A stretch of DNA of 5,393 nucleotides from Bacillota bacterium (GTDB lineage: Bacteria > Bacillota > Syntrophomonadia > Syntrophomonadales > Syntrophomonadaceae), in NCBI GenBank assembly GCA_017861475.1, contig JAGFXV010000130.1:1-5393 (forward strand), given 5' to 3'. Positions 1 through 5,087 of this stretch are shown here, one piece after another. The notes beneath the pieces were generated by a model. That model had not been told where the DNA came from. It saw only the letters and a list, made by a program, of their open reading frames with translations, and did no database searches. The translations under genes and the position numbers were made by a program. Each line of letters begins with the position of its first letter. Within the stretch, counting starts at the first letter, position 1.

Positions 1-540
1 ATCGGGTTCGAAATAAATACTGGTACCGGTTTCGTTTGATTCGCCGATGACTTCCAGCGCGCTGACCGGTTTGCCGCGCATATACTGCTGGCTGTATATT
101 TTACCGTCTCTTTTTACCTTGACTACCATCAACGTAGAAAGCGCGTTTACGACGGACAGTCCTACCCCGTGCAGTCCACCGGAGATGGTATAGCCACTGC
201 CGCCAAACTTGCCGCCCGAGTGCAGGGTGGTAAGTATTACTTCGATGGCCGGAATGCCCATGACAGGATGTGTATCGACCGGTATCCCACGGCCGTAGTC
301 GTTTACGGTTATACCGTTGTTGGGATGGATGATCAGCTCTATTTTATCGCAATAGCCTGCCACGGCTTCGTCGATACTGTTATCAACGAGCTCATAAACC
401 AGATGATGCAGTCCTTTGGGCCCGGTGGAACCGATATACATACCCGGCCTTTTGCGAACTGCCTCCAGTCCTTCCAGAACCTGAATATCAGAAGCATTGT
501 ATGCCTGATCTCCGTTTGTATTGCCGTTGCCGTTAACCAA
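1..540 (-). CDS. gyrB: DNA gyrase subunit B, N-terminal 180 residues (cut by window edge)
   Basis: ATPase subunit of DNA gyrase (GyrA2GyrB2), which introduces negative supercoils ahead of replication and transcription complexes. Only the GHKL ATP-binding domain is present. Residues seen: [18 protein letters not shown] at 21-38; the N-box [10 protein letters not shown] at 50-59 with catalytic Glu50 and Mg-binding Asn54; the G1 box at 81-87 with Asp81; the G2/ATP-lid [15 protein letters not shown] at 120-134; Arg144; and TGT at 171-173, matching E. coli Thr165. Tyr82 follows Asp81 where Asp or Asn is more usual. The start is a TTG at 540-538: an in-frame TAG (the remB stop) lies 6 bases upstream, so no earlier start is possible, and GGGAGG sits 8 bases before it. 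Residues 3-12 are a Gly/Asn-rich leader before the conserved YNAS. Full-length GyrB is about 635-650 residues; the rest lies left of base 1. It could only be confused with ParE; the origin context and this N-terminus favour GyrB. Confidence 0.97.
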   Translation of the reverse strand, partial: MVNGNGNTNGDQAYNASDIQVLEGLEAVRKRPGMYIGSTGPKGLHHLVYELVDNSIDEAVAGYCDKIELIIHPNNGITVNDYGRGIPVDTHPVMGIPAIEVILTTLHSGGKFGGSGYTISGGLHGVGLSVVNALSTLMVVKVKRDGKIYSQQYMRGKPVSALEVIGESNETGTSIYFEPD

Positions 541-543
541 AAC

Positions 544-795
544 CTAGACCTCCCTATAGAAATTGTTGGCACGTTTATATAAAGTTTGTGACGAAATGGG
601 CGAAATGTAGACACCGTCGTCACATATAACCAGTGCCTTCTTTTTTTCCTGATCTGAAATCGTAACCAGTCTGCGTTCCGTCTCTGCCAGGTCAATTACG
701 TCCTGAACATCTTCTGACCATGGGTCTTCGATATTGATGATTGCAATCAGACTTTGGGCTGTGATTACAACATCATTTCCCAGATGAATGAACAT
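544..795 (-). CDS. remB: RemB/YaaB-type DUF370 protein (extracellular matrix regulatory family)
   Basis: Small 83-residue protein of the DUF370 family. It resembles B. subtilis RemB (YaaB, about 81 residues) in length, in the N-terminus MFIHLGNDVV and in the C-terminal block ISPISSQTLYKRA at about residues 64-76. In B. subtilis, RemA and RemB promote biofilm matrix gene expression; RemA binds DNA, and the role of RemB is less defined. No membrane segment or signal peptide is visible. The ATG start lies 3 bases after the recF stop, and its ribosome binding site AAGGAG is formed by the last codons of recF. Its stop is 3 bases before gyrB and in the same frame. The position between recF and gyrB is the standard Bacillota position for this gene. 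Family assignment is firm; a matrix-regulating role in this organism is inference only. Confidence 0.88.
   Translation of the reverse strand: MFIHLGNDVVITAQSLIAIINIEDPWSEDVQDVIDLAETERRLVTISDQEKKKALVICDDGVYISPISSQTLYKRANNFYREV
549..554 (-). promoter_or_regulatory. gyrB ribosome binding site inside the end of remB
   Basis: GGGAGG on the minus strand lies within the last codons of the remB-like gene, 8 bases before the TTG start of gyrB. It decides the TTG start. It also implies that ribosomes finishing remB are placed for gyrB initiation (translational coupling, inferred). Confidence 0.8.
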
Positions 796-798
796 TGT

Positions 799-1896
799 TT
801 ACTCCTTTCCGAGCAGTTCTCCGTTTGCAACTGTATAAATGGCGGCTTTGAAATCATCTGGCGGATCGAAATTAACAGAGCTAAGAAAAGACTGGAATTC
901 AGCTTTTTGCAGATGTTTAAGCAAAAGGTTCCTTTTCTCTTCGTCCAGCTCGGCCAGAACTTCATCCAGCAGGAAAATGGGATAATATCCTTTAATTTTT
1001 TTAAAGGTATACATCTCCGCCAGTTTGAGGCAAATAACGATATTGCGCTGCTGGCCCTGGGACGCGTAAATCCTTGCCGGTCTGCCGTCCAGATAGAAGT
1101 TGATATCATCGACATGAGGGCCGGTAAGGCTTTGTCTGCGTTTGCTCTCTTCCGGAAAAATATTTTTAATATGCTCATGCATCGCGTCAGATAAGATACT
1201 CAGATTAATTTTATCATTCTCAACCGGAAAAGAAAGTGCGTATCTTATCTTCAGCTGATTGCCGGCATCATTGATTTCGTTGAAAAGAAGGGCAGCTTCT
1301 TCATCCAGACGGTTAATAAAATTTATCCTCTGAATAATCACACTGACCGCGCTCTCAATAAATAACTGGTCAATGATGGCAAAACTCTGATGGTTAGTTT
1401 GCTCTTTCTTGAGCAATAAATTCCGCTTCTTTAAAATCTTAACATAATTGGCCAGTGATGCGGTATATTCAGCGGATAACTGCTGCAGCAAAAAGTCGAT
1501 CAGGGAACGTCTTTTGGCAGGAGATCCTTTGATGAGAAACAAATCGTCCGGATTAAATAATACCACTTTCAGGCGATGCTGGTTATGGGTGCTGGTTCTT
1601 TTATTGTTAACCGTAAATATTTTACTGTAGTTGGCAAAAGACAAAGCACTGGTAAAATCCCGCTCCTGATAACTGTAGGCAGCCTGGACCTGATAACGTG
1701 CGGCATCGTAATTTACCAGTTGCTTGTCAGTACTGGCACGAAAAGAACTACCTGCTGAAAGAACATAAATGGCTTCCAACAGGTTCGTTTTACCCTGGGC
1801 ATTAGCACCGCAAAATATATTAATCGCCCGGTCGGGAATAAAATCTATTTTTTTCAGGTTCCTGAAGGTACTGATCGTTATGCGGCTGATTCTCAA
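799..1896 (-). CDS. recF: RecF, DNA replication and repair ATPase
   Basis: ABC/SMC-type ATPase that helps load RecA at single-strand gaps with RecO and RecR. It has 365 residues, near the family's usual length. Motifs in order: TFRNL at 10-14; Walker A GANAQGKT at 30-37; VLSAGSSFRAS at 45-55; TGPHVDDINFYLDG at 258-271; the ABC signature YASQGQQR at 277-284; Walker B FLLDE at 308-312; and the D-loop AELD at 315-318. Walker B reads Asp-Glu where many RecF proteins have Asp-Asp; the carboxylate is kept. The start is a TTG at 1896-1894. An in-frame TAA (the dnaN stop) lies 21 bases upstream and no ATG or GTG intervenes; a start here gives the conserved N-terminus. The ribosome binding site is weak (GGGCGAG ending 5 bases upstream), so translation may depend on ribosomes leaving dnaN, 18 bases away. 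There is no room for the S4-domain gene often found between dnaN and recF. Confidence 0.97.
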   Translation of the reverse strand: MRISRITISTFRNLKKIDFIPDRAINIFCGANAQGKTNLLEAIYVLSAGSSFRASTDKQLVNYDAARYQVQAAYSYQERDFTSALSFANYSKIFTVNNKRTSTHNQHRLKVVLFNPDDLFLIKGSPAKRRSLIDFLLQQLSAEYTASLANYVKILKKRNLLLKKEQTNHQSFAIIDQLFIESAVSVIIQRINFINRLDEEAALLFNEINDAGNQLKIRYALSFPVENDKINLSILSDAMHEHIKNIFPEESKRRQSLTGPHVDDINFYLDGRPARIYASQGQQRNIVICLKLAEMYTFKKIKGYYPIFLLDEVLAELDEEKRNLLLKHLQKAEFQSFLSSVNFDPPDDFKAAIYTVANGELLGKE

Positions 1897-1914
1897 TAAA
1901 ACTCGCCCTGTTCC

Positions 1915-3054
1915 TTAATTGCTGGTCCGCATCGGCACCAGGATATACAAGTAATTTTCTTTCTCATTGTTTTTCAGCATGGCTGGACCAAATGAACCGG
2001 AAAGAGATATAGATAGTGTCTCACATTCCTGATCGAAAATTTTGACTGCATCCAGGAAATAATTGGTATTAAAAACGATTTTTAATTCCTTGTCGCCATC
2101 GATGCCTGCGCCTTCAATGACCTCATTGATTTCTCCCATCATTTCGGAGTTGGAATTGATATGGATTTCATCATTCTGGAATGACAGCTGCAGATGGGGA
2201 ATTTTTAACTTATCATCGGTCGGCATGATTTTAACCCTTTCCAGGCTGGTGGCCAAAACATGGGTTTTTATATCCAGATAAGTGACAAAGTTGGCGGGAA
2301 TAACCTGCTCATAGTTGGGATACTGCCCTTCAATCAGGCGTGACAGGAACAGGAAACCGTCTTTATAAAAAATAACATTGTTTTCCGATGTGGCTATTTT
2401 TATTTCCTCATCGCTGTCTTCCAGGAAACGCAATAATTCATTCACGGTACGGATCGGTATCACAAACTTGAAAGGTTCCGGCATGGTTTCATTCAAAAGA
2501 TGGGTGTAATATGCCAGACGGTGCGTATCGGAGGCTACTACTCTGAGTTGGTTGCCATTTTGAATATCAAAGAGAACACCGGTAAATACCTGGCGGAAAT
2601 GGTTGGCGGCAGCCGCAAAAACGGTCTTGCGCAGCGCTTCTTTCAGTGTTTTCTGGGCAATAGCGAAACGAAATTCCATTTTATCAATGGGCAGAGCAGG
2701 ATAATCCTGTTCCCGGTATATGTTTATATTCCCTTTGGAACGGCCATAACTGATATTAAGTTTGGAGGTATTTTCGTTTAGTTCCATGGCAATGTTCTCA
2801 TCCGGCAAAAGTTTAATAAAATCAGCAAAGTAATTGGCATTTACCAGTACTGAACCGGGTTCGATAACATCTACGTTGGTGGTGCTGGCACAGATTCCTA
2901 TTTCCATATCAGTGGCTGTCATGGTTAACCCCTTTTCCGGAGTCAGTTCCAGCAAGAGCCCTGACAATACCGGAATGGTATTTTTATTTGAGGCTGCCCG
3001 GTAAACCATGGTCGTTAATAAAGATAATTCTCTTTTTTCAATATTCAGTTTCAT
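1915..3054 (-). CDS. dnaN: DNA polymerase III beta subunit (sliding clamp)
   Basis: Sliding clamp: a ring-shaped dimer that holds DNA polymerase III, and many repair and regulatory proteins, on DNA. It has 379 residues, slightly above the usual 366-378, and the three-domain clamp layout (about 1-125, 126-255, 256-379). Recognisable blocks are IPVLSGLLLE at 27-36, TATDMEIGI at 46-54, DTHRLA at 176-181 (part of the peptide-binding groove in this family), SRLIEGQYPNYEQVIP at 238-253, and a C-terminus ending ILVPMRTSN; the PMR element near the end also lines the groove. The ATG is preceded by GGAGG with 7-base spacing. The gene follows dnaA after a 143-base spacer that carries origin elements, and probably heads or continues the dnaN-recF-remB-gyrB unit. 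I found no convincing separate promoter in the spacer, so it may be expressed with dnaA. Confidence 0.98.
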   Translation of the reverse strand: MKLNIEKRELSLLTTMVYRAASNKNTIPVLSGLLLELTPEKGLTMTATDMEIGICASTTNVDVIEPGSVLVNANYFADFIKLLPDENIAMELNENTSKLNISYGRSKGNINIYREQDYPALPIDKMEFRFAIAQKTLKEALRKTVFAAAANHFRQVFTGVLFDIQNGNQLRVVASDTHRLAYYTHLLNETMPEPFKFVIPIRTVNELLRFLEDSDEEIKIATSENNVIFYKDGFLFLSRLIEGQYPNYEQVIPANFVTYLDIKTHVLATSLERVKIMPTDDKLKIPHLQLSFQNDEIHINSNSEMMGEINEVIEGAGIDGDKELKIVFNTNYFLDAVKIFDQECETLSISLSGSFGPAMLKNNEKENYLYILVPMRTSN

Positions 3055-3069
3055 CTCAAGACCTCCGCC

Positions 3070-3092
3070 TTATTATTTATTATTCAGAAAAA
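3070..3092. other. AT-rich stretch, likely DNA unwinding element
   Basis: 21 of 23 bases are A or T, including TATTATTTATTATT. It sits between the trio repeats and the dnaN ribosome binding site, the position of the unwinding element in the B. subtilis origin. Confidence 0.65.
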
Positions 3093-3105
3093 CCAGTCGT
3101 AACCG

Positions 3106-3123
3106 TAGTAGTAGTGTGAAAAA
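3106..3123 (-). other. DnaA-trio repeats with an adjoining degenerate DnaA box
   Basis: Plus bases 3106-3114 read TAGTAGTAG, which is GAT-GAT-GAT read 3'-to-5', three tandem matches to the DnaA-trio (G/A)A(T/A). Bases 3115-3123 (TTTTTCACA on minus, 7 of 9 to a DnaA box) join the trios directly to the box at 3124-3132 with no gap. In the frame of the trios, the following triplets toward the AT-rich stretch are GCC, AAT, GCT and GAC, so only one more matches. Confidence 0.72.
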
Positions 3124-3132
3124 TGTGGACAA
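3124..3132 (-). promoter_or_regulatory. DnaA box, one mismatch
   Basis: TTGTCCACA on the minus strand, 8 of 9 to TTATCCACA. Same orientation as the box at 3180-3188. It is the strong box closest to the DnaA-trio repeats, so the likely launch point for filament growth toward the AT-rich stretch. Confidence 0.82.
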
Positions 3133-3164
3133 CCTTATTCTCCCCGGTAAGGATGAAGATTAGA

Positions 3165-3180
3165 ATCGTTTGATAACGAT
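3165..3180. repeat. Perfect inverted repeat abutting a DnaA box
   Basis: ATCGTT (3165-3170) and AACGAT (3175-3180) are exact reverse complements separated by TGAT. No T-run follows on either strand, so it is not a typical intrinsic terminator. The right arm shares base 3180 with the perfect DnaA box. Confidence 0.6.
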
Positions 3181-3188
3181 GTGGATAA
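3180..3188 (-). promoter_or_regulatory. DnaA box, perfect consensus
   Basis: TTATCCACA on the minus strand (TGTGGATAA on plus), 9 of 9 to consensus, 9 bases after the dnaA stop codon. Its first base overlaps the right arm of the inverted repeat at 3165-3180. Confidence 0.9.
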
Positions 3189-3197
3189 CTTGTCCCA

Positions 3198-4505
3198 TTA
3201 ATCAGTAATATCAGGATCGATTTTTTTGCTCAGTTCTTTTATTACACCCGAAAACTCAGCTTGTTCATTAATTTCACGCGTGATCTTGTCCACAGAATGA
3301 ATAACCGTAGTATGATCTCTTCCGCCAAATTGATCACCTATCAAAGGAAGAGACGCATCCGTCATTTTACGGCATAAATACATCGCTACCTGGCGCGGTA
3401 CGACCAGATTCTTATTTCTTTTTTTGGACAACATTTCACTGAGATCAAGTCCGTAAAATTTGCAGACTTCTTTTTGGATACATTCGATCGTGATCTTTTT
3501 TGGACCGGGCGGTGGCAATATATCTTTTAATGCAATGGTGGCCGTATTCATGTCCAAAGGCAGTTTATTGATAGTAGCAAAGGCTACCAGTTTGACCAGG
3601 GCGCCTTCCAGTTCACGGATATTTGAATCTATGTAATTGGCGATATAGTCGATCACATCATAAGGAATGTTGAAGTTGTCATTCTGCGCTTTTTTACGCA
3701 GGATCGCGACCCGTGTTTCCAAATCAGGGGTTTGTATATCGGTTATCAGACCCCATTCAAAACGGGAACGCAACCGATCTTCCAGGGTCGGAATATTGCG
3801 CGGCGGCCGGTCGCTGGATATGACCAGCTGTTTGTTGGCTTCGTAAAGGGTATTGAAAGTATGGAAGAATTCTTCCTGGGTACGTTCCTTGCCAGCCAAA
3901 AACTGAATATCATCGATCAGCAGCACATCAATACTGCGGTATTTATTGCGAAAACCGGAGGTATTGTCATCCTTGATCGAACTGATCAATTCATTGGTGA
4001 ATTGCTCCGATGAAACATACATGACCGAATATTTGGGATGATTCTTGGCTATGCGATGCCCGATGGCCTGCATAAGATGTGTTTTGCCCAGACCAACGCC
4101 GCCATAAATAAAAAGCGGATTGTATGCTTTGGACGGACTTTCGCCCACGGCATAACAGGCGGCGTGGGCAAAGCGGTTGCTGTTGCCGACCACAAATGTA
4201 TCAAACGTATATTTGGGATTAAATGGAGAAATATAAGTATTTTTCTTGATTGATTCAGTAGTCAGAACAAGAGATATATCGGGACTGCTCAATTCCCGGA
4301 AATATCGCTGCATGTTTTCAAGATAGCGTGACTCGATCCATTCTTTGGTCAGGGTGTTGGGAACAGTTATATAAATCTTTTCGTCTCGGCTGGTGTTATA
4401 TTTGACTTTGGAAAACCAGATATCAAAACTGGTAGAGCCGATTTCCTGACGAACAGCACTTAAAACCTTTTCCCATAAGACAACGTAGTCTTGGTTATAG
4501 GACAT
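3198..4505 (-). CDS. dnaA: Chromosomal replication initiator DnaA
   Basis: AAA+ initiator that binds DnaA boxes, melts the origin and recruits the helicase. It has 435 residues. Domain I spans about 1-80 (LWEKVLSAVRQEIG and FDIWFSKVK). Domain II is a very short linker at about 83-95. Domain III carries Walker A GGVGLGKT at 135-142, Walker B LLIDDIQF at 195-202, sensor 1 ISSD at 229-232, the arginine-finger region RLRSRFEWG at 244-252 and sensor 2 RELEG at 297-301. Domain IV ends with the DNA-binding signature SLPLIGDQFGGRDHTTVIH at 385-403. The ATG at 4505 is preceded by AGGAGG with 10-base spacing. The frame stays open to 4760, but those 85 extra residues run through the control region and resemble no DnaA N-terminus. 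DnaA boxes in the leader suggest autoregulation. Confidence 0.98.
   Translation of the reverse strand: MSYNQDYVVLWEKVLSAVRQEIGSTSFDIWFSKVKYNTSRDEKIYITVPNTLTKEWIESRYLENMQRYFRELSSPDISLVLTTESIKKNTYISPFNPKYTFDTFVVGNSNRFAHAACYAVGESPSKAYNPLFIYGGVGLGKTHLMQAIGHRIAKNHPKYSVMYVSSEQFTNELISSIKDDNTSGFRNKYRSIDVLLIDDIQFLAGKERTQEEFFHTFNTLYEANKQLVISSDRPPRNIPTLEDRLRSRFEWGLITDIQTPDLETRVAILRKKAQNDNFNIPYDVIDYIANYIDSNIRELEGALVKLVAFATINKLPLDMNTATIALKDILPPPGPKKITIECIQKEVCKFYGLDLSEMLSKKRNKNLVVPRQVAMYLCRKMTDASLPLIGDQFGGRDHTTVIHSVDKITREINEQAEFSGVIKELSKKIDPDITD
3286..3294 (+). promoter_or_regulatory. DnaA box variant inside the 3' end of dnaA
   Basis: TTGTCCACA on the plus strand, one mismatch from consensus and opposite in orientation to the spacer boxes. 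It lies in codons for the Val-Asp-Lys of domain IV, so it could be coding coincidence. Confidence 0.4.
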
Positions 4506-4515
4506 ATAATGAAGG

Positions 4516-4521
4516 CCTCCT
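4516..4521 (-). promoter_or_regulatory. dnaA ribosome binding site
   Basis: A full AGGAGG on the minus strand, 10 bases before the ATG at 4505-4503. It supports this start over the longer open frame reaching 4760. Confidence 0.85.
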
Positions 4522-4528
4522 GTTGATT

Positions 4529-4537
4529 TGTGGAAAA
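4529..4537 (-). promoter_or_regulatory. DnaA box, one mismatch, in dnaA leader
   Basis: TTTTCCACA on the minus strand, 8 of 9 to consensus, 7 bases upstream of the dnaA ribosome binding site. Same orientation as the other spacer boxes. A bound DnaA here could affect dnaA expression (inference). Confidence 0.7.
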
Positions 4538-4561
4538 AATCCCTGAGGAAAATGAAAACTT

Positions 4562-4570
4562 TGTGGATAA
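4562..4570 (-). promoter_or_regulatory. DnaA box, perfect consensus, upstream of dnaA
   Basis: TTATCCACA on the minus strand, 9 of 9, 33 bases from the box at 4529. It lies next to a 19-base pure A/T tract (4576-4594). It fits the upstream DnaA-box cluster of a bipartite origin and autoregulation of dnaA. Confidence 0.88.
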
Positions 4571-4665
4571 TTAGGAAAATATATATTATATATAGGAAAG
4601 CAATGATAAATTCTGTATGCAAAACAGATATTGATTCAAATATATATAATAATAGCAGATTCAAA
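4571..4665. repeat. AT-rich control region with two pairs of direct repeats
   Basis: Two A/T-only tracts lie here: 4576-4594 and 4638-4654. TAGGAAA occurs at 4572-4578 and 4593-4599 (21-base period), bracketing the first tract. GATTCAAA occurs at 4633-4640 and 4658-4665 (25-base period), bracketing the second. With the boxes at 4529 and 4562, this fills most of the 262-base dnaA-rpmH spacer. Confidence 0.6.
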
Positions 4666-4671
4666 CAACAA
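4643..4671 (-). promoter_or_regulatory. Candidate sigma-A promoter for dnaA
   Basis: On the minus strand, TTGTTG (4671-4666), a 17-base spacer and TATATA (4648-4643) give a plausible but imperfect sigma-A promoter, with a leader of about 130 bases. An alternative -10, TATAAT, lies at 4590-4585 just upstream of the perfect DnaA box, but no good -35 sits 16-18 bases before it. The region is so A/T-rich that chance matches are likely. Confidence 0.35.
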
Positions 4672-4699
4672 TTAGAAGTATTTAGAAAGACGCTCAGCC

Positions 4700-4729
4700 T
4701 TGACATGAACAGGCCTTTGTAAATATAAT
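4700..4729 (+). promoter_or_regulatory. Consensus sigma-A promoter for rpmH
   Basis: TTGACA (4700-4705) and TATAAT (4724-4729), both perfect, with an 18-base spacer. Transcription should start near 4735-4737, giving a leader of about 32 bases before rpmH. A strong promoter suits a ribosomal protein gene. Confidence 0.88.
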
Positions 4730-4751
4730 GATAAAGTACTGGAAAAATTAA

Positions 4752-4757
4752 GGGAGG
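4752..4757 (+). promoter_or_regulatory. rpmH ribosome binding site
   Basis: GGGAGG lies 10 bases before the GTG at 4768, against 16 bases before the in-frame ATG at 4774. The spacing, and the usual 44-residue length of L34, favour the GTG start. Confidence 0.78.
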
Positions 4758-4767
4758 CAACTCAATC

Positions 4768-4902
4768 GTGAAAATGACATTTCAGCCCAAGACCAGACAG
4801 AGAAAGAAAGTACATGGATTCAGAAAGAGAATGGCAACCGCCGGCGGAAGAAAAGTACTGGCGCTGAGAAGGAAAAAAGGAAGAAAGAAACTTTCTGCTT
4901 AG
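4768..4902 (+). CDS. rpmH: 50S ribosomal protein L34
   Basis: Small, very basic protein of the large ribosomal subunit. It has 44 residues, the usual length for L34. It has the family pattern throughout: [19 protein letters not shown] at 4-22, [19 protein letters not shown] at 24-42 and the terminal SA. The start is a GTG followed by Lys-Met; the Met at residue 3 takes the place of the more usual Arg, so an ATG start there is a weaker alternative giving 42 residues. It is transcribed from the consensus promoter at 4700-4729, divergent from dnaA, the common origin arrangement in Bacillota. A terminator hairpin begins at the stop codon. The gene is followed by rnpA, its usual partner, after a 185-base spacer. 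Confidence 0.97.
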   Translation: MKMTFQPKTRQRKKVHGFRKRMATAGGRKVLALRRKKGRKKLSA

Positions 4903-4928
4903 GTCGTTTTCAAGCGGCCTTTTATTTT
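4901..4928 (+). terminator. Intrinsic terminator overlapping the rpmH stop codon
   Basis: AGGTCGTT (4901-4908) pairs with AGCGGCCT (4913-4920) over 8 base pairs, including two G-U pairs, with a TTCA loop, followed by TTTATTTT. The stem starts within the TAG stop of rpmH. It probably ends most rpmH transcripts and lets a fraction continue into rnpA (inference). Confidence 0.75.
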
Positions 4929-4951
4929 ACTTCGGAAGGTTACCGTTAGCA

Positions 4952-5065
4952 AGAACTCGCCCATAAAGCATGAAAATGTTTAGGGCGGGCTCTATTCGCT
5001 GGAAAAGAAATCGTGCAGGCAGCCACGGCTCTCGTTGTCAGGTTGCAGCGCAGGCCGGGTTTTCA
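4952..5065 (+). ncRNA. Candidate structured RNA element in the rpmH-rnpA spacer
   Basis: Not a recognised family. Hairpin 1 (4952-4993): CTCGCCC (4956-4962) pairs with GGGCGGG (4983-4989) with one G-U; inside it, AAGCAT (4966-4971) pairs with ATGTTT (4976-4981), closed by a GAAA tetraloop; outside, AGA pairs with TCT across one mismatch. Hairpin 2: GCAGCC (5019-5024) with GGTTGC (5041-5046), extended by GTGC/GCGC and perhaps by GAAAA (5002-5006) with TTTTC (5060-5064). Bases 5011-5060 are 68% G+C (34 of 50), richer than rpmH or rnpA around them. It could be a leader acting on rnpA, a processing site, or chance folding. Confidence 0.35.
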
Positions 5066-5075
5066 CTGTACCTTT

Positions 5076-5081
5076 AAAGGA
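5076..5081 (+). promoter_or_regulatory. rnpA ribosome binding site within a palindrome
   Basis: AAAGGA lies 6 bases before the ATG at 5088. Its first five bases are the right half of the perfect 10-base palindrome CCTTTAAAGG (5071-5080). Confidence 0.65.
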
Positions 5082-5087
5082 CTCGGG

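Larger units (their letters stand above)
3055..3197. other. oriC: Replication origin core (oriC) in the dnaA-dnaN spacer
   Basis: This 143-base spacer combines DnaA boxes, a DnaA-trio run and an AT-rich stretch. Read in the direction of dnaA, the order is: perfect box TTATCCACA (3188-3180), an inverted repeat, TTGTCCACA (3132-3124), a degenerate box (3123-3115), trio repeats (3114-3106), an AT-rich stretch (3092-3070), then the dnaN ribosome binding site. This is the order of the basal origin unwinding system in B. subtilis, where DnaA spreads from boxes onto trio elements to open the duplex. The elements are seen directly; origin activity is inferred. Confidence 0.85.

Noticed and set aside
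169..582. Plus-strand 137-codon open frame antisense to gyrB and the end of remB
   Set aside because: It is the shadow of gyrB, whose conserved motifs read clearly on the other strand; no ribosome binding site.
339..695. Minus-strand 118-codon frame overlapping remB and gyrB
   Set aside because: Out of frame with two well-supported genes, no family features; a shadow.
754..1194. Frames on both strands inside recF (plus 754-1194, minus 765-1178)
   Set aside because: Both lie inside recF in other frames and show no recognisable domain.
3133..3152. CCTTA/TAAGG inverted repeat as a dnaA terminator
   Set aside because: Only 5 base pairs with a 10-base loop and no T-run on either strand.
3190..3197. 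Possible further DnaA box (TTGTCCCA) next to the dnaA stop
   Set aside because: At least three mismatches over nine bases; within chance for this composition.
4528..4722. Plus-strand 64-codon open frame in the dnaA-rpmH spacer
   Set aside because: Starts inside a DnaA box and ends inside the rpmH promoter; its A/T-rich, Ile/Tyr/Asn-rich composition is explained by origin DNA.
4506..4760. 85-residue N-terminal extension of the dnaA frame to 4760
   Set aside because: It crosses DnaA boxes, AT tracts and the rpmH promoter, is unlike any DnaA N-terminus, and the internal ATG at 4505 has a full AGGAGG and a canonical domain I.
5035..5074. TTGTCA as the -35 of an rnpA promoter
   Set aside because: No acceptable -10 hexamer lies 16-18 bases downstream; the region is GC-rich.
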